The notes under the pieces are model-generated. The model had not been told where the DNA came from and ran no database searches. It was given only the letters and a program-made list of their open reading frames with translations. Shown piece after piece: positions 25,221 to 36,929 of a stretch of DNA of 64,000 bases. This DNA is from Protula sp. h YS-2021 (Eukaryota > Annelida > Polychaeta > Sabellida > Serpulidae), in contig OX457029.1 of the NCBI GenBank assembly GCA_949752745.1, positions 14,958,599-15,022,598 of the forward strand, written 5' to 3'. Positions within the stretch are counted from its first letter, which is position 1, and each line of letters starts with the position of its first letter. Made by a program: the position numbers and the translations under genes.

Positions 25221-25539
25221 TGATAGCAACCAGAGGTGGCGTGGTTCACAGTGATGGTAGATTAAGGGTGGAGACAGGGCTCCTGTATTCACCCCGCGGG
25301 GAATATCTCCACCCAGCCCCACATCCTGTGGAGCTGAGAGTGTGGTACTGCTTTTCTGAAAAATAAAGGGTATTCGGCCAGGGCAATAATGAAAATGGCT
25401 CAAGAGCATAAGCTATCCACTACAACGTCTAGCGATAACAGTGGAATAAGATATCGCTAAGTGCGGGAATCATACGCTGGACCCATTCAAAGCATCCCCG
25501 CGGGTTGTGGCGGTTTCGTGAAGTTTTGGCATGAATAGA

Positions 25540-25982
25540 TCTATTTAAGATAATCTTCTATAGAGGGCGAGGGATCCAAGACTTCTCCGTCACTCAATTT
25601 ATAAGACATTTCAAATTAGGGACCCCCACCCTCCGACAAGGCTTTACGTTGCAAAGTGGGATCTGGGGTTGATTCTTCGGTTTCTATCACATAAGAATCT
25701 TTTCGCTCAAGCAACAATTTCTCCAAGATGAGATACACTGAAATTTCCTTTTTTGGCCCTATCGTCAGGTAAAAGGCGGGAACTCCATGCTTTGGACAAG
25801 GATTTTTTTAATTGAATGGCTCCAGGGACACAGTGGTTCTTAAGCCCAGGCTCCCCCATTGTTCACGAGTAAGCCCCACATAGCCATTAGAGGTTTGGGA
25901 ACCTTTGAAGAGATACGGTCCCCATACCTGCCCATCTCTGAGTCACAGAAAGATCCACTATCCGCGCTCATTCCGGTACGTG
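25540..25982 (+). pseudogene. DIRS-like tyrosine recombinase, N-terminal part
   Basis: In shifting frames the segment shows SLNL-type helical text and then LSSGKRRELHALD at 25759-25797. This matches the first catalytic Arg box of tyrosine recombinases of DIRS elements. The gene continues to LIPVR and is cut at 25983 by the fold-back insertion. The remaining part resumes at 28850. The enzyme integrates the circular cDNA in this order. Confidence 0.75.
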
Positions 25983-26690
25983 TGTTCCGTTCTGTTTTGT
26001 CCGCTATACAAAAATTTCCGCTAATTACAAACTGTTCCAAAATGTCCGCTAACCCTCTTCCAAAGTATCCGCTCGTTCCGAAATGTCCGCTAACCCTGTT
26101 CCAAAGTATCCGCTCGTTCCGAAATGTCCGCTAACCCTGTTCCAAAGTATCCGCTCGTTCCGTAATGTCCGCTAACCTTGTTCCAAAGTGTCCGCTCGTC
26201 CCGCATTGTCCGCTAATCCTGTTCCAAAGTGTCCGCTCGTCCTCGTTTGTTCGCTAACCCCGTTCCGTTTTATCCGCTGGTAGTGTCCGCTAAATCTTCA
26301 ATTTTTAACCCAGCCGACTTTGTCGGACTGGGTTAGTCGTATCACTACAGGGGGCTTGAATGTATGTGCGCATGTGCGTATGTTAAACTTTCTCTTTAAA
26401 ATGCTACTCCTCCCACAGTTTTGCTCCAATCGTCTTGATATTATGCAGGAATGTTCCCTGGGTGGTCCCCCACCTGACTATTACTTTTTTGACGATTGAC
26501 GAAAAACTGACAAAATGGCGGCACTTTTTGTGCCCTTTCAACCCATTTTAAAATGCTATATCTCCTACAGTTCTACACAAATCGCTTAGGTGTTGCGCAG
26601 AGATGTTCCCCAAGGGTTCGCCTACCAGGCTATTATTTTTTTTTCGCAGTTCGCCAAAAACTACCGAAATGGCGGAACTTTGAAGTTTGA
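25983..26690 (+). repeat. Left terminal inverted repeat of the fold-back element
   Basis: The outer 300 bp is an array of about six 41-bp units made of two related halves (GTTCCGAAATGTCCGCTAAC and CTGTTCCAAAGTATCCGCTC). Next comes a hairpin at 26308-26336 (AACCCAGCCGAC, TTT, GTCGGACTGGGTT), then about 350 bp of non-tandem sequence containing AAAATGGCGGC. The inner end is near 26690. Confidence 0.9.
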
Positions 26691-26704
26691 AGCGAACCCA
26701 TGGT

Positions 26705-26755
26705 TAGAAGGTTGGTGGTTCGATCCCACCCTCGGGCAACACTTTCACCTTCTGT
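26705..26755 (+). other. tRNA-like T-arm / B-box in the fold-back centre
   Basis: GGTGGTTCGATCCCACC forms a perfect 5-bp stem with a 7-base TTCGATC loop and matches the pol III B-box consensus. It is followed by an acceptor-like CTCGGGCA. No matching D-arm or anticodon arm was found upstream, so it is a tRNA fragment or SINE head at most. Confidence 0.4.
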
Positions 26756-27250
26756 CTATCATACTGTCATATCATGGGGACCCCCGGGTTCTCAATGTGA
26801 GGAACCATATATGATATATGTAAACCATATATCATATATTATGTATTATAATTAATTTTGTATTATTATGTATTATATTCAAGTATTGTATTACTATGTA
26901 TTATATTCAAGTATTGTTTGAGAAAAATAAAAAATTTGAAAAGCACATCAATATAGATAATGTTAATTTCATAGTCTTCATATGAAGCATAAAGACAATT
27001 TTAACTACATATCAAATGTACATGTCTATTTGGATCAAAGCTAAGTTTCAAGTTCTTGTCAAGCTTCAAAAACTTCGCTTCAATCTTCTGCACTGAGGGT
27101 GATGAAATCATAGCATCCACTAAGCTCGTCAAACTGTTAAAACTGTATAGTTTAGCTTGACAAGAACATGTTTAGCATGCTGAACAACTTATTGAACAAT
27201 TTGTTGAACAATTGTTGAACAATACCATGACGTAATATGTTCCAAAAATA

Positions 27251-27335
27251 ATTCGAACACGTCTTTGGAATGGGCTTGCCATTCGAACACATCTTTGAAT
27301 GGGGCTTGTCATTCGAACACATCTTTGAATGATGT
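27251..27335. repeat. Tandem repeat, 30-bp unit, three copies
   Basis: ATTCGAACACATCTTTGAAT plus a GGGCTTG linker is repeated three times with small changes. Just upstream, TTGAACAA phrases repeat at 27180-27225. Confidence 0.85.
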
Positions 27336-27532
27336 GCACCTACAAAATGCTCACAGCCACCTATGCAAATAGCCTGTGACTGCTTTATGCCAAAACTAGA
27401 AATAAAACTGAATCAAAGGCTGAAGTTTCCATTCAAATCGGTTGAACATAACAAAAGTGATCTACTTTGTTATAAGCTACTAAAAATAAATGTTGTAAAA
27501 TTTCCCCAGTCTAAGAATAGATATGAGGGGTA

Positions 27533-27744
27533 TGACGTCACGATGATTGACTGGTGATAGACAGAAAGTGGGTGGGGCTTCATTGTCTTCATTGATTTCA
27601 TTGGCTTTTCATTGGTCACGTGATTTATGACGTCACGATGATTGACAGGTGATAGACAGAATGTGGGCGGGGCTTAATTGATCACGTGATTGACAGCTTT
27701 AATTGATGGGCGGCGCTTAATTGGTCACGTGACTGATGACGTCA
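27533..27744. promoter_or_regulatory. Array of CRE, E-box and CCAAT-like sites within a degenerate tandem repeat
   Basis: The palindrome TGACGTCA occurs at 27533, 27628 and 27737, each time within TGACGTCACGATGATTGA. CACGTG palindromes occur at 27617, 27683 and 27726. ATTGG, the inverse CCAAT, recurs beside them, and GGGCGGGGC lies at 27665-27673. The spacing of about 100 bp indicates a tandem repeat. Binding is inference; the sites themselves are seen directly. It lies in the centre of the fold-back element. Confidence 0.55.
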
Positions 27745-27784
27745 CGATGATTGATTGACGCAGAACTCTCATTTCTACACTACT

Positions 27785-27975
27785 GTCATAGTCAAGGTCA
27801 AAATCCGGAAGTTGACCATTATCTCGAAAACGATTAGGGGTAGAGCGATTTTGAGCTTATTTTTGACCGTTTGGGCCTAAAAGACATTATATAAGAGGTA
27901 TCTCGGTGACCTTGGACTCCAAGATCAAAAACTGGAAGTTGACCATTATCTCGGAACGTTTAGAAATTTGATTAT
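27785..27975. repeat. Second locus of the window-start 130-140-bp repeat
   Basis: Contains GAGCGATTTTGAGCTTATTT, TAAGAGGTATCTCGGTGACC and GTTGACCATTATCTCG in the same order as at 1-425. It spans about one and a half units and lies inside the fold-back element. Confidence 0.85.
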
Positions 27976-28130
27976 TTGTACCCAAAAGAGATAACATTAC
28001 ATTTACTTCGATGTCCTCGTTCAAGATAATGATTCGGAAACTGATAGATTGTACCATTGCAAGTGGGTGCCATTTCGCTACGTGTAGCGAAATTCGGTCT
28101 AGTTTACCACCATTCATTCCACTTTTTGCC

Positions 28131-28843
28131 AAACTTCAAAGTTCCGCCATTTCGGTATTTTTTGACGAACCGCGAAAAATAATGACAGCCTGGTAGGCAA
28201 ACCCTTGGGGAACATTTCTGCGCAACATCTAAGCGATTGGTGTAGAACTGTAGGAGGAGTAGCATTTTAAAATGGGTTAAAAGGGCACAAAAGGTGCCGC
28301 CATTTTGTCAGTTTTTCGTCAATCGTCAAAAAAGTAACAGTCAGGTGGGGGACCACCCAGGGAACATTCCTGCATAATATCAAGACGATTGGAGCAAAAC
28401 TGTGGGAGGAATAGCATTTTAAAGAGAAAGTTTAACATACGCACATACGCACATGCGCACATACATTCAAGCCGCCTGTAGTGATACGACTAACCCAGTC
28501 CGACAAAGTCGGCTGGGTTAAAAATTGAAGATTTATCGGACACTACCAGCGGATTAAACGTAACGGGGTTAGCGAACAAACCAGGACGAGCGGACACTTT
28601 GGAACAGGATTAGCGGACAATACGGGACGAGCGGACACTTTGGAACAAGGTTAGCGGACATTACGGAACGAGCGGATACTTTGGAACAGGGTTAGCGGAC
28701 ATTTCGGAACGAGCGGATACTTTGGAACAGGGTTAGCGGACATTTCGGAACGAACGGATACTTTGGAAGAGGGTTAGCGGACATTTTGGAACAGTTTTTA
28801 TTTAGCGGACATTTCGGTACAGCGGACAAAACAGAACGGAACA
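28131..28843 (-). repeat. Right terminal inverted repeat of the fold-back element
   Basis: Inverse copy of 25983-26690, including the AACCCAGTCCGAC hairpin at 28493-28520 and the 41-bp sub-repeat array at about 28555-28800. Differences from the left arm are scattered point changes and small indels. Confidence 0.9.
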
Positions 28844-29200
28844 TACGTGCCCTCAGAAAATACGTGGAGTCATTCCAAGAGTATAGGGCGCCAAGTCAAA
28901 AGGAACTGATCATCTCCTTCAGACCTGGCGTTATCAAAGGCGTTTCTAACCAAATTATTTCTAATTATATTAAATGTGTACTCTCAAAGGGGTATAGTAA
29001 AGCTCACACAGCGCCGATTTTGCTGTCAAAATGTAAAATTAAAGCTTATCAATTAAGGTAGGTAGCTAACTCAGTGAATACCTCGCTGAATATTTCTTTA
29101 TGTGATATTTTGCTAACAGGTTGTTGGTCTTCTCTGAATACATTTATTAAATTCTGCTTAAATTTTACTCAGAATGAATTAATGGGACTGTATTAGACCA
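28844..29200 (+). pseudogene. DIRS-like tyrosine recombinase, C-terminal part
   Basis: Resumes with ALRKYVESFQEYRAPSQKEL right after the duplicated target site. The His-x-x-Arg box appears as AYQLR, so the His is replaced by Tyr, and a stop follows. Beyond a frameshift, WSSLNTFIKFCLN (near 29120-29160) aligns with the catalytic Tyr segment, where a Cys codon stands in place of Tyr. The recombinase is therefore inactive even without the insertion. Confidence 0.72.
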
Positions 29201-32200
29201 TTCATTGCGGCAGAAAAAGGTATTGATAACTCTGGCCCTTCCCCCTGTCTGTTACAGCAAGAACCACTATATTGCGTCCAGAGAGAATCCACTTCAAGCA
29301 AACGAATGTGCAGCTTCAGACAAAAACAGAAGTCCAAGAACAAAAGGTAGAAAGCAGCCAAGGTAACCAATTCTCAAGATCACCTTGACTGTGACAATTT
29401 CTTCGAGTAAAAGTTATCTCGCTGGTGTCTGGCTCAGCACTGTCAAGCCTTCGGTCAGTTAGGAGAGTCATTTCCCACTTCTCAGATACTGTCCTAGAGT
29501 TTTTGCTTATATATGCATAGGCGTAGCCACGTTTTTACAACTGGGGGCCAAACTTTCGTAACGGAGGGGAGGGGCGAAGGATACTATGACCCCCCCCCCC
29601 CCCACTCTGAAAAATGCACATGTGATTTTATTCATTGTCACTGAGAGTTGCGTCAAGCTGAATGAGAAGGCATTTATTTTGCATTTCTTTTGTGATGAAA
29701 AATGTCCACGTAATTTGCATTGCGTTCTCAAATGGGTCCATTCGATTTTAACGTAAATGGTTTGCGCTCTATAATTTTTGGTAAAAAAATCCAAGTGATC
29801 TCGAGCAATGGTGAGTTCAGACAGTAATTGTCTGGCTGTGGGCTACATCAATGAAGCAGCCATTTTGTTAATACGTGTGTGTCTTGTATCTTGTATCCTC
29901 CACTTTCTAATTAATATGAGACACCTGAGAATCTACATCGTGACAATTAGTGACGAGAGTATCATTTTAAAAATGAGGGGCACAACGAGAGGCATAAAGC
30001 ATAAACAGAGTCATATATTTGCACGTGCAACTGGCTTTCGGGTTGGGTGGACAATTTTTTTTCAGACAAAAACGATTCTAGGCAACTTGTTCAGTAGATA
30101 GTCAAAGCTAAAAAGAGATTATGTGAAAAAAACTGACGATTAATAAATTGTTCCAAGAAGATATACCTAAAAAACGACTCTTGCACCATTGGACATCTTC
30201 AGACTTTACCTCGCTTCGATCCTCTTGAAATCACTGGCGCAGACCGCTACCACTTTTACAACCCTTTCAATGGTACCTAATGATATGAACAAAATCCCGT
30301 TGTGCTGTGACGTTATGCGGTTAGGAAAGTGGTAAGAAATTTCGCCTCGGAAAGCCTGGCAATTTCTCTGGTCGGTGGCAACGACATTTAGGTGAGATTT
30401 GCAGCTGAGACTGATTCTATCCATCCGACTGGTTTAGCATTTAAATTCGTACCTGCTGAGGCAGACCCGATGATTCACCCTAGTCCACTTTGATCCTTTT
30501 CAGCTTCGGCTTAGACTGGGATGCAAGGTGCAAATGGCTTGGCAACCCTGCCCTAGTATGCCACCGGTAACTATACCGACAGATACTGGAGTGAGCGATC
30601 GGACAGGGGATGCAGTTGAATGAAGCGATAACCTATAGAGTATGCTTCATGGTTTTACTGTACTTACAGTCCTGCAGGGGCTTGAACCGATAAGAACGCT
30701 CACAGGTCACATGACTCTGTAGTGGTGGGGGAGCACCGGCTGACTTGAAGCTGACGTGGGTGAGTGGACTGAGTTTTGATGGAATCCCCGACTCGCCTAT
30801 CGTTTCAATAAAGTGTGCCCTAACTCTGAGTGAATCACCGCAACCGCGCCCTCGACCTGCCATTGGGGATCGTGGGGTAGGGTGAGGGCTTGAGACTCGG
30901 TTCCTGTTAAACGATTGAGCTGCGCCATGTTGAATTATTCAGGACCGATCTAACACCCTCCAGCGGTAAGTCTGAACCCACTATAGCCTCAGAAAACGTT
31001 CGAGACTTAACCCTCTTGGAGAGTTTAATTTTAATTTCAAATCTGATTCGGCTCCGTGCTCAGTAGGCACTGTTACCAAGTGCCAAGTGGCTTTCAACTG
31101 CCCAACGTGATGGACAGAACGGGTCCTGCTCTTCTAGACCTTTTCATACTCTCTCAACGGGCCTGAGTGAGAAAAGACTGGCCAGAATGCAAGCCAGATG
31201 AGAACTTACAAACAACAACTCTTGAAGGAAAGAAAGACTACACTACAGTGTAGTGCAAACTCAGATTGACCAGCAGGGAAATTACGAAGCTTAAATTTCC
31301 AAAAGCACTCAATCAGTTACTCTTAAATTCTACGAATGTGATCAGAAACACGTTATCCAACTAGCAAAGCCAGAAAATTGAGGATGAGCTCCGTTATACT
31401 GCTTTCTAAAGTAAGAAACTTCTGCACACAGTTATGTGTGTGGTTGTAAAACTATGCAGTAACGGGAATGAGGTTGTGATGTAGGTTACCAACGATGGTA
31501 ATTGGGAGAGAAATAGTCTAGGGTTACATGTTCTGCACTGAGAAACTGCCTAGATATAGTGTGTCTAACGGCAAAACCATCTAAAACTGTAGATAAGCTT
31601 TGTATATTTACATCTTCTTGTTGGTCTGCATTTTGTACAATTTATCCGGATAACACCAAACGTTGTCATCGGACTTCAACTGATTCAAGAATAATAACAT
31701 TTGCTTGCCATTTACGTTGATTTGTAAGCTTAATAAAGGAATGCGATTTGAGAAATATTGTGAAATGGAAAGACGTTATCAAACCGCAGCACTCCCTGTT
31801 TTCATAATAATCACGTGCTCATTTTATTGAGCGGAAAAGTGGCGTGGTTTGAGTTTTGGTCGTTTCATATGTAAGATGTGATCTGTAAGTCAATTTTGAA
31901 TCAGTTGTGTTCTGAATGTATAACAGTATATTCTTGGACTTCGTTTCATCACAAATTTCCAGTATTCCTTGTCGTTCAAGTGAGTCTGTAATTAGTCAGG
32001 GATTTTTTTAACCCAATGCAGTTTTACACAGTGCAGGATGTTGGACATTGTTGTGGTAAAAACTGTCTTTTTATGCGTTGCTTTATCAGAGCATTGCCAT
32101 TGCCAAAACTACTTGAATGTGTGAATCAGCGCCATCATATTATGCAGCTCCAGTTGCACTTGCTCTAATTGCTTCAGTACATTATATTTCAAAGGAAATT

Positions 32201-35200
32201 TTTTTATAGATCTTCTTTGCTTTTCATAGCGCAATTTGCCTTTCCTTCAAGCTGAATTTTTGTTAATTTTTTCCTCATCACTCAAGGCTATTGCTGTCAA
32301 AGCGTAGTTGGTAACAAAATTGGAGCAATACATGTTTGTGAAAAGCGGAATGCTGTTTATGCAATGGGATAAGTTCCTTAGCGACCACTTAGAATGTGAC
32401 CAAGGGCAATTATTGCAGCAAGTCTTTCTTCACTTAAAATTTAATCACTCAGTAGCAAGTGTGATGAAGATGTACATTTATTAACTTATTATTTATAGAA
32501 AAACAGGAAGTACTGCATTTTTGTATATTATACTTATAAACCAAAGATGTCACAAGGCATTGGTGATGACGCTATTAAGCAATTCTATTCCACTAAGATC
32601 AAGAACGCATGGCTATCATTTGTAATCACTTCCAAAATCCAACAATGAGGTCAATACAAATACATAGTGATCATTCCGTTTAGAAATTTCACTTTCGCAT
32701 CTTATGCCGTTTCGAAAGAAGTTTTAAAGCCAATAGATCGCAAACAACCGAAACGCAAGGAGGCCTGGACCTATTCCACTGAAAAGCTGAGGAAACGTAA
32801 ACTTGTCTATAGTGTCTAAATCAACATTTGGCGACACAAGAGTCCTAACTCATAAATGTCCTAACTCTAAATTTTTCACATTCATCACAGAGATTAAAGC
32901 TAAATGTTTAAAACCAATACTCTCTTATTGCAAGCTCCCAGAGAAGGCACATCATTACTATATCCCGCAAACTGAAAGAAATGATCTTATTCACATAAGA
33001 GCATTTTAACATAAGAGCTGAAATTTAAATAGCCAATCATACAGCAATTGCATTTAACAAGCTTCTTTTACTTCTCATAAGCAAAACCTTTTTGGAAAAT
33101 TTCAAATGTTCCCTAGTTTTTCATCTAATTTAGGTCTGTTCTTGGTAACTGAAGTGAATTCAAACGAAATTGTAAGCCTATATTTGAGCTAAATAATGAT
33201 GCTACTTCTTTTCACATGGATTTGTATAAAAGTCTGTTTCTTTGGCTTGTCTAAAGAACTAAGGGTCTCTGCTTCCACTCTTTTCATTTTTAGGGCACCA
33301 TTAGTAGCCATTCAAAGCGAAACAAACTCATTTTACAAAAAAACACAGTTATGACGTACCCTGTTTCTTAGTTCATTCAATCATTATGGGCACTAATGGC
33401 TGCTGTACATTGTGATTAGAATGTTTGAACTGTATTTCTATGTTCTAACGAGAAATACCTTTTGCTTCTTGAAAGTCGCATTATTTTAAGAAATTGTAAC
33501 TGATTAACTCAAGGGGCCAACTTAATGATTCGCCCCTAAACTTGACTATGAAAAGCAATGGCTAAAAAGTACTAGGGTGATCAACTCTGTATGGAATCCT
33601 GTCTCTGTGGAAAATTTAGTGGTAATCAGACCAGACCTTTTAGAGTAGATTTAATGACAAATTAATGGATCTCTGTCAAAATGCGAAAAGATTATCGTGC
33701 CAATTAATGGATTCCTGCTAGTCTCCGATTATCACAGACTAAATAACTGAGTGTATGGTTTATCCAGCGGCACTTTTTCACGTAGTGCAAATACTCTAAT
33801 GGCAAAGCCCAGTTGCTACATGATGTATACTATGTGGCACACGAGGTGACTGCAAAAGGTGGCAGAAAAAAGAAATAGGGCAACTCTTCCAGGGACCGTC
33901 GTATATAACAGATTAGTTTCTTCTTAACCCTATTTTTCAACTTAAAATAATTCTTTAGTAAAAATGTTGCTCTGAGCATCAAAAGCAGGCCTATTATCTC
34001 TATTAGAATACTCACTGAACTAAAGATAACTTGCTTATAGCAATCGTAATGGGGTGTAAATACATGATAACATACGTAGATTAGATTATTCCCTCTGTCT
34101 TAACGCATGAGATTTTTCACCAGTTTCTTGGTGAGTCAGTCAGTGAATGACTAAGTTAGCTTGATTATCAGTATCATTTCTTTTTGATGCAGCAACATCT
34201 GAAATATTTGGTTGTGTTTGACCTTATTTAAATCTCTGTGGACGTTTTTGGAAGTTTCACTGCTTTTATCTTACTCAAAAGAAAAGGTTTGACCCGTTTA
34301 CACACGGCTTTCTTTGTAAATACGTTAATCAAAAATTAACGTTTTCCTGTGTTGAATCATATTTTAACAAGTGTGGCAGTACTCAAATATGTTCATTCAA
34401 ATCGTTCATAGTGACAACAAAATTTGGCATGTACTGATTAGTTTTATTACATAAAATATAATTATTCCTTTTTTCCAGGTTATTAGAGTTTATTTGAATA
34501 GATAAATTGCCAACTATTAACACAGAGTAGTCTATTAATTTGTGTAAATTAAAATGTTTTCACGGTCAGATGTATATGACATGGCTTCACTTATATAAGT
34601 AATTCATAAAGTATATCATTCAAGTTAAAGGTTTATTGAAAAAGAAGTGTAAAAATTCCAATATATAAATATTGTATTAAAAGTTACATTTGTGAACTTC
34701 AGAAATTTGGTTCTTGTTGCACAGTCTTGTCTATGTTTGTTTCACATTTCTTCACCCGTAAAACATTGCTTCAAACTAATTCTCTGTAGTTATCATAGGC
34801 TTGAATTCATACCTTCAGTTTAATTCTTGTCATTTAGAAGAACACGCGTAGTTTGTCATTCCAGGAAGGAGAACCACTTAGCGCCGTTTGATGAACACTG
34901 CTGCTTGGGTTACATTGTACGGCCTCTGGTCACAAAATTAATTGTGTAAACTATACTCCAGATTGAATTGTCTAGGGTTTACTGCAGAACGGCCACTAAA
35001 TAGCAATGGTAGTCTCGGGTGTTGCTTGTTTAATTAAAGCAACTTGAAATGCCCAACCTTGTTGCACTTTTCACTTTTTGTTTGGCCGGAGAGATCTCGT
35101 TAAAAGTGTTTTAGTCACTTATGCCAGCTCAGAACATAAAATCATATAACATTCATAATTTCCCACAAGTGTAAATTTTGATAACTAAAATGCAGTCTTG

Positions 35201-36140
35201 TCTCTATGCAAAAGATGGCATATTTTGTGAAGAAATAATAATTAACTGTTATTCAACTGAGATTGTTGTCTTTAAAACCTTTCTTTTTTGTTGTTAGCAA
35301 TAGAGCACACAGACAAAAGTGTTGAAAAGCTGAGGAATCTAATGCTTGATATGGTTATGGTCACTCTGCTGATATCGCGTATTAAACACACTTTTCACTT
35401 CAATCTTGTTTATTTACTCAGCTTTGTGGTTTCAGCAGTTAAACCCATTTTATAACTTGGCGCACCATTTCCGTTTAAGAACCATCCTTGCTTCTGGAAT
35501 ATCGTATTTTGCTGCTGGAAAGTTCAATAAAAAGTTGGAAAAGTCATATCTGAATACCTCCGGATACAGGTCAGTTTTTATTTTGCACTGAAGCAAATAT
35601 GACGCCTGACACTCTGTGGTAGTGACTTTGGGTTACGACTACAACTAGAGACGCCACGAGTGTCATTCGCACGAGTGGAATTTAGGCGAAACAGGATGCA
35701 ATACTCCATAGCTTTATGGCTATAACCATTACACGGATTATAAAACTGACACCCTTAGAGCCTAAAGATCATTTTATTGCTAGCTTTTATGGTTGGGAAG
35801 GGAAAATATCAAAAACTTTACGAAGCGAGGGTTGCATATTCTGTTTACAACATTTGCTGGTTTGATCTGGGAGATTTTACGGTACCTCCTCGGCCGTATT
35901 AAGTATTGTTTGTGAATGATGTTCTGACTCAAGAATGTCACTTCCATAATAAAGCCATCTCCTGTCAAACGCAGTTACACATGATAGTGATCACTCATAG
36001 CAAGATAACTGACCACAGTGAAATTGACAATTCATTGATCTGCTTGATTGAGCTGACAAAAAATAATCCACAAAGCCAATAATGTTTGTATTTGGAAGTT
36101 GTGTGTTGTAAATTGAACAAAGAAAAACGTATACTACCAC
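29201..36140. other. Long unassigned region, no gene recognised
   Basis: 29520-29600 has a GCGTAGCC phrase with G-rich and C-rich runs, resembling the edge of a common invertebrate MITE. 30420-31200 is richer in GC with short open frames on both strands (for example 30633-30863) and might be the 3-prime part of DIRS copy 1, but no motif supports it. 31250-36140 is AT-rich with no recognisable coding segment or repeat. It could be intronic. Confidence 0.4.
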
Positions 36141-36147
36141 TACTACA

Positions 36148-36148
<1 letters not shown>

Positions 36149-36226
<78 letters not shown>
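36149..36226. repeat. (TAA)n microsatellite
   Basis: About 78 bp of perfect AAT trinucleotide repeat. Confidence 0.95.
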
Positions 36227-36925
36227 TGAGATATTAAAGCTCTTCTGAAAAATCATTATCAATTTATTGTCGTGTTTTTAAATCAGATAAGGAGACAAGA
36301 GCAAAATAACTATAGGTTCTACAGCTGTGCTGGCCACATGGAAGGAAATCGTATCGTTTTTACACTCCAGCCTCATCATAAATATCGTATCCAGTATTGC
36401 AGCATCAGAGCTAATTTGCTGGTCTTTTAAAAAGAAATCGAGGTGCTATTTCTGGAATATAAGCAAAACTTCGTACCCGAAGCATATTGTTGTGTATCTT
36501 TGTTTATCAATACTCGAGACAGTGGAAAGGCCAGACTTTTCTATTCCATAATGGGCGCAGCCAGTAGGTTGTACTTGTTTTAGCAAATACCTGTGAAATG
36601 AATACACTCGGAATTTTAACGCTATTTGGTTTAAAGGATTATCAAATTGATAGGCGAAGCAATAAGTTAATAAATAACAACTTTTCTTGTATCTGAAGTA
36701 ACAACTTATAGAACTTTTGGCATCAATAAAATTACTATGAAATCAGTAAATGTACTTTTAGGAAACGAGAAAACACATGAGGCAGTTTTAGCTTTTACAT
36801 ATTCACTCAATTTGACTAGTTTCTGATGTGTTCTGAGGTTTTCTAAAAATTAAAACAGGTGAACTGTGTATTGCTCGATATTCCATAATGGATTTACCAC
36901 TTACGTATAATAGATTTGCCATTTA
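36227..36925. other. No gene recognised
   Basis: AT-rich sequence with no recognisable motif. Confidence 0.4.
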
Positions 36926-36929
36926 CCCA

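Larger units (their letters stand above)
25983..28843. mobile_element. 2.86-kb fold-back element with long terminal inverted repeats
   Basis: Termini TGTTCCGTTCTG at 25983 and CAGAACGGAACA ending 28843 are perfect inverts. The arms 25983-26690 and 28131-28843 match over about 710 bp. A perfect direct duplication TACGTG flanks the element (25977-25982 and 28844-28849). Removing the element with one TACGTG rejoins the recombinase frame across Pro-Val-Arg-Ala-Leu, confirming the boundaries. No transposase is encoded in the 1.4-kb centre. Long arms with sub-repeats, 6-bp duplication and TG...CA ends are unusual for classical MITEs and recall Polinton-type insertion, but the superfamily is unproven. 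Confidence 0.92.
23157..29200 (+). mobile_element. DIRS-like tyrosine-recombinase retrotransposon, copy 1, interrupted
   Basis: About 3.2 kb of retrotransposon DNA split by the fold-back element 25983-28843. In order it holds a 5-prime non-coding part shared with copy 2 (23157-23560), degenerate gag-region sequence, a reverse-transcriptase fragment (near 24640), an RNase H C-terminal segment (near 25090-25160) and a tyrosine recombinase (25540-25982 and 28850-29200). The RT-RNase H-YR order identifies the DIRS order. Terminal repeats were not found. Much of the RT is deleted and all frames are broken. Confidence 0.8.

Noticed and set aside
30420..31250. 3-prime terminal region of DIRS copy 1 or a host gene
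   Set aside because: Composition shifts here, but no motif, repeat match or inverted terminal repeat was found.
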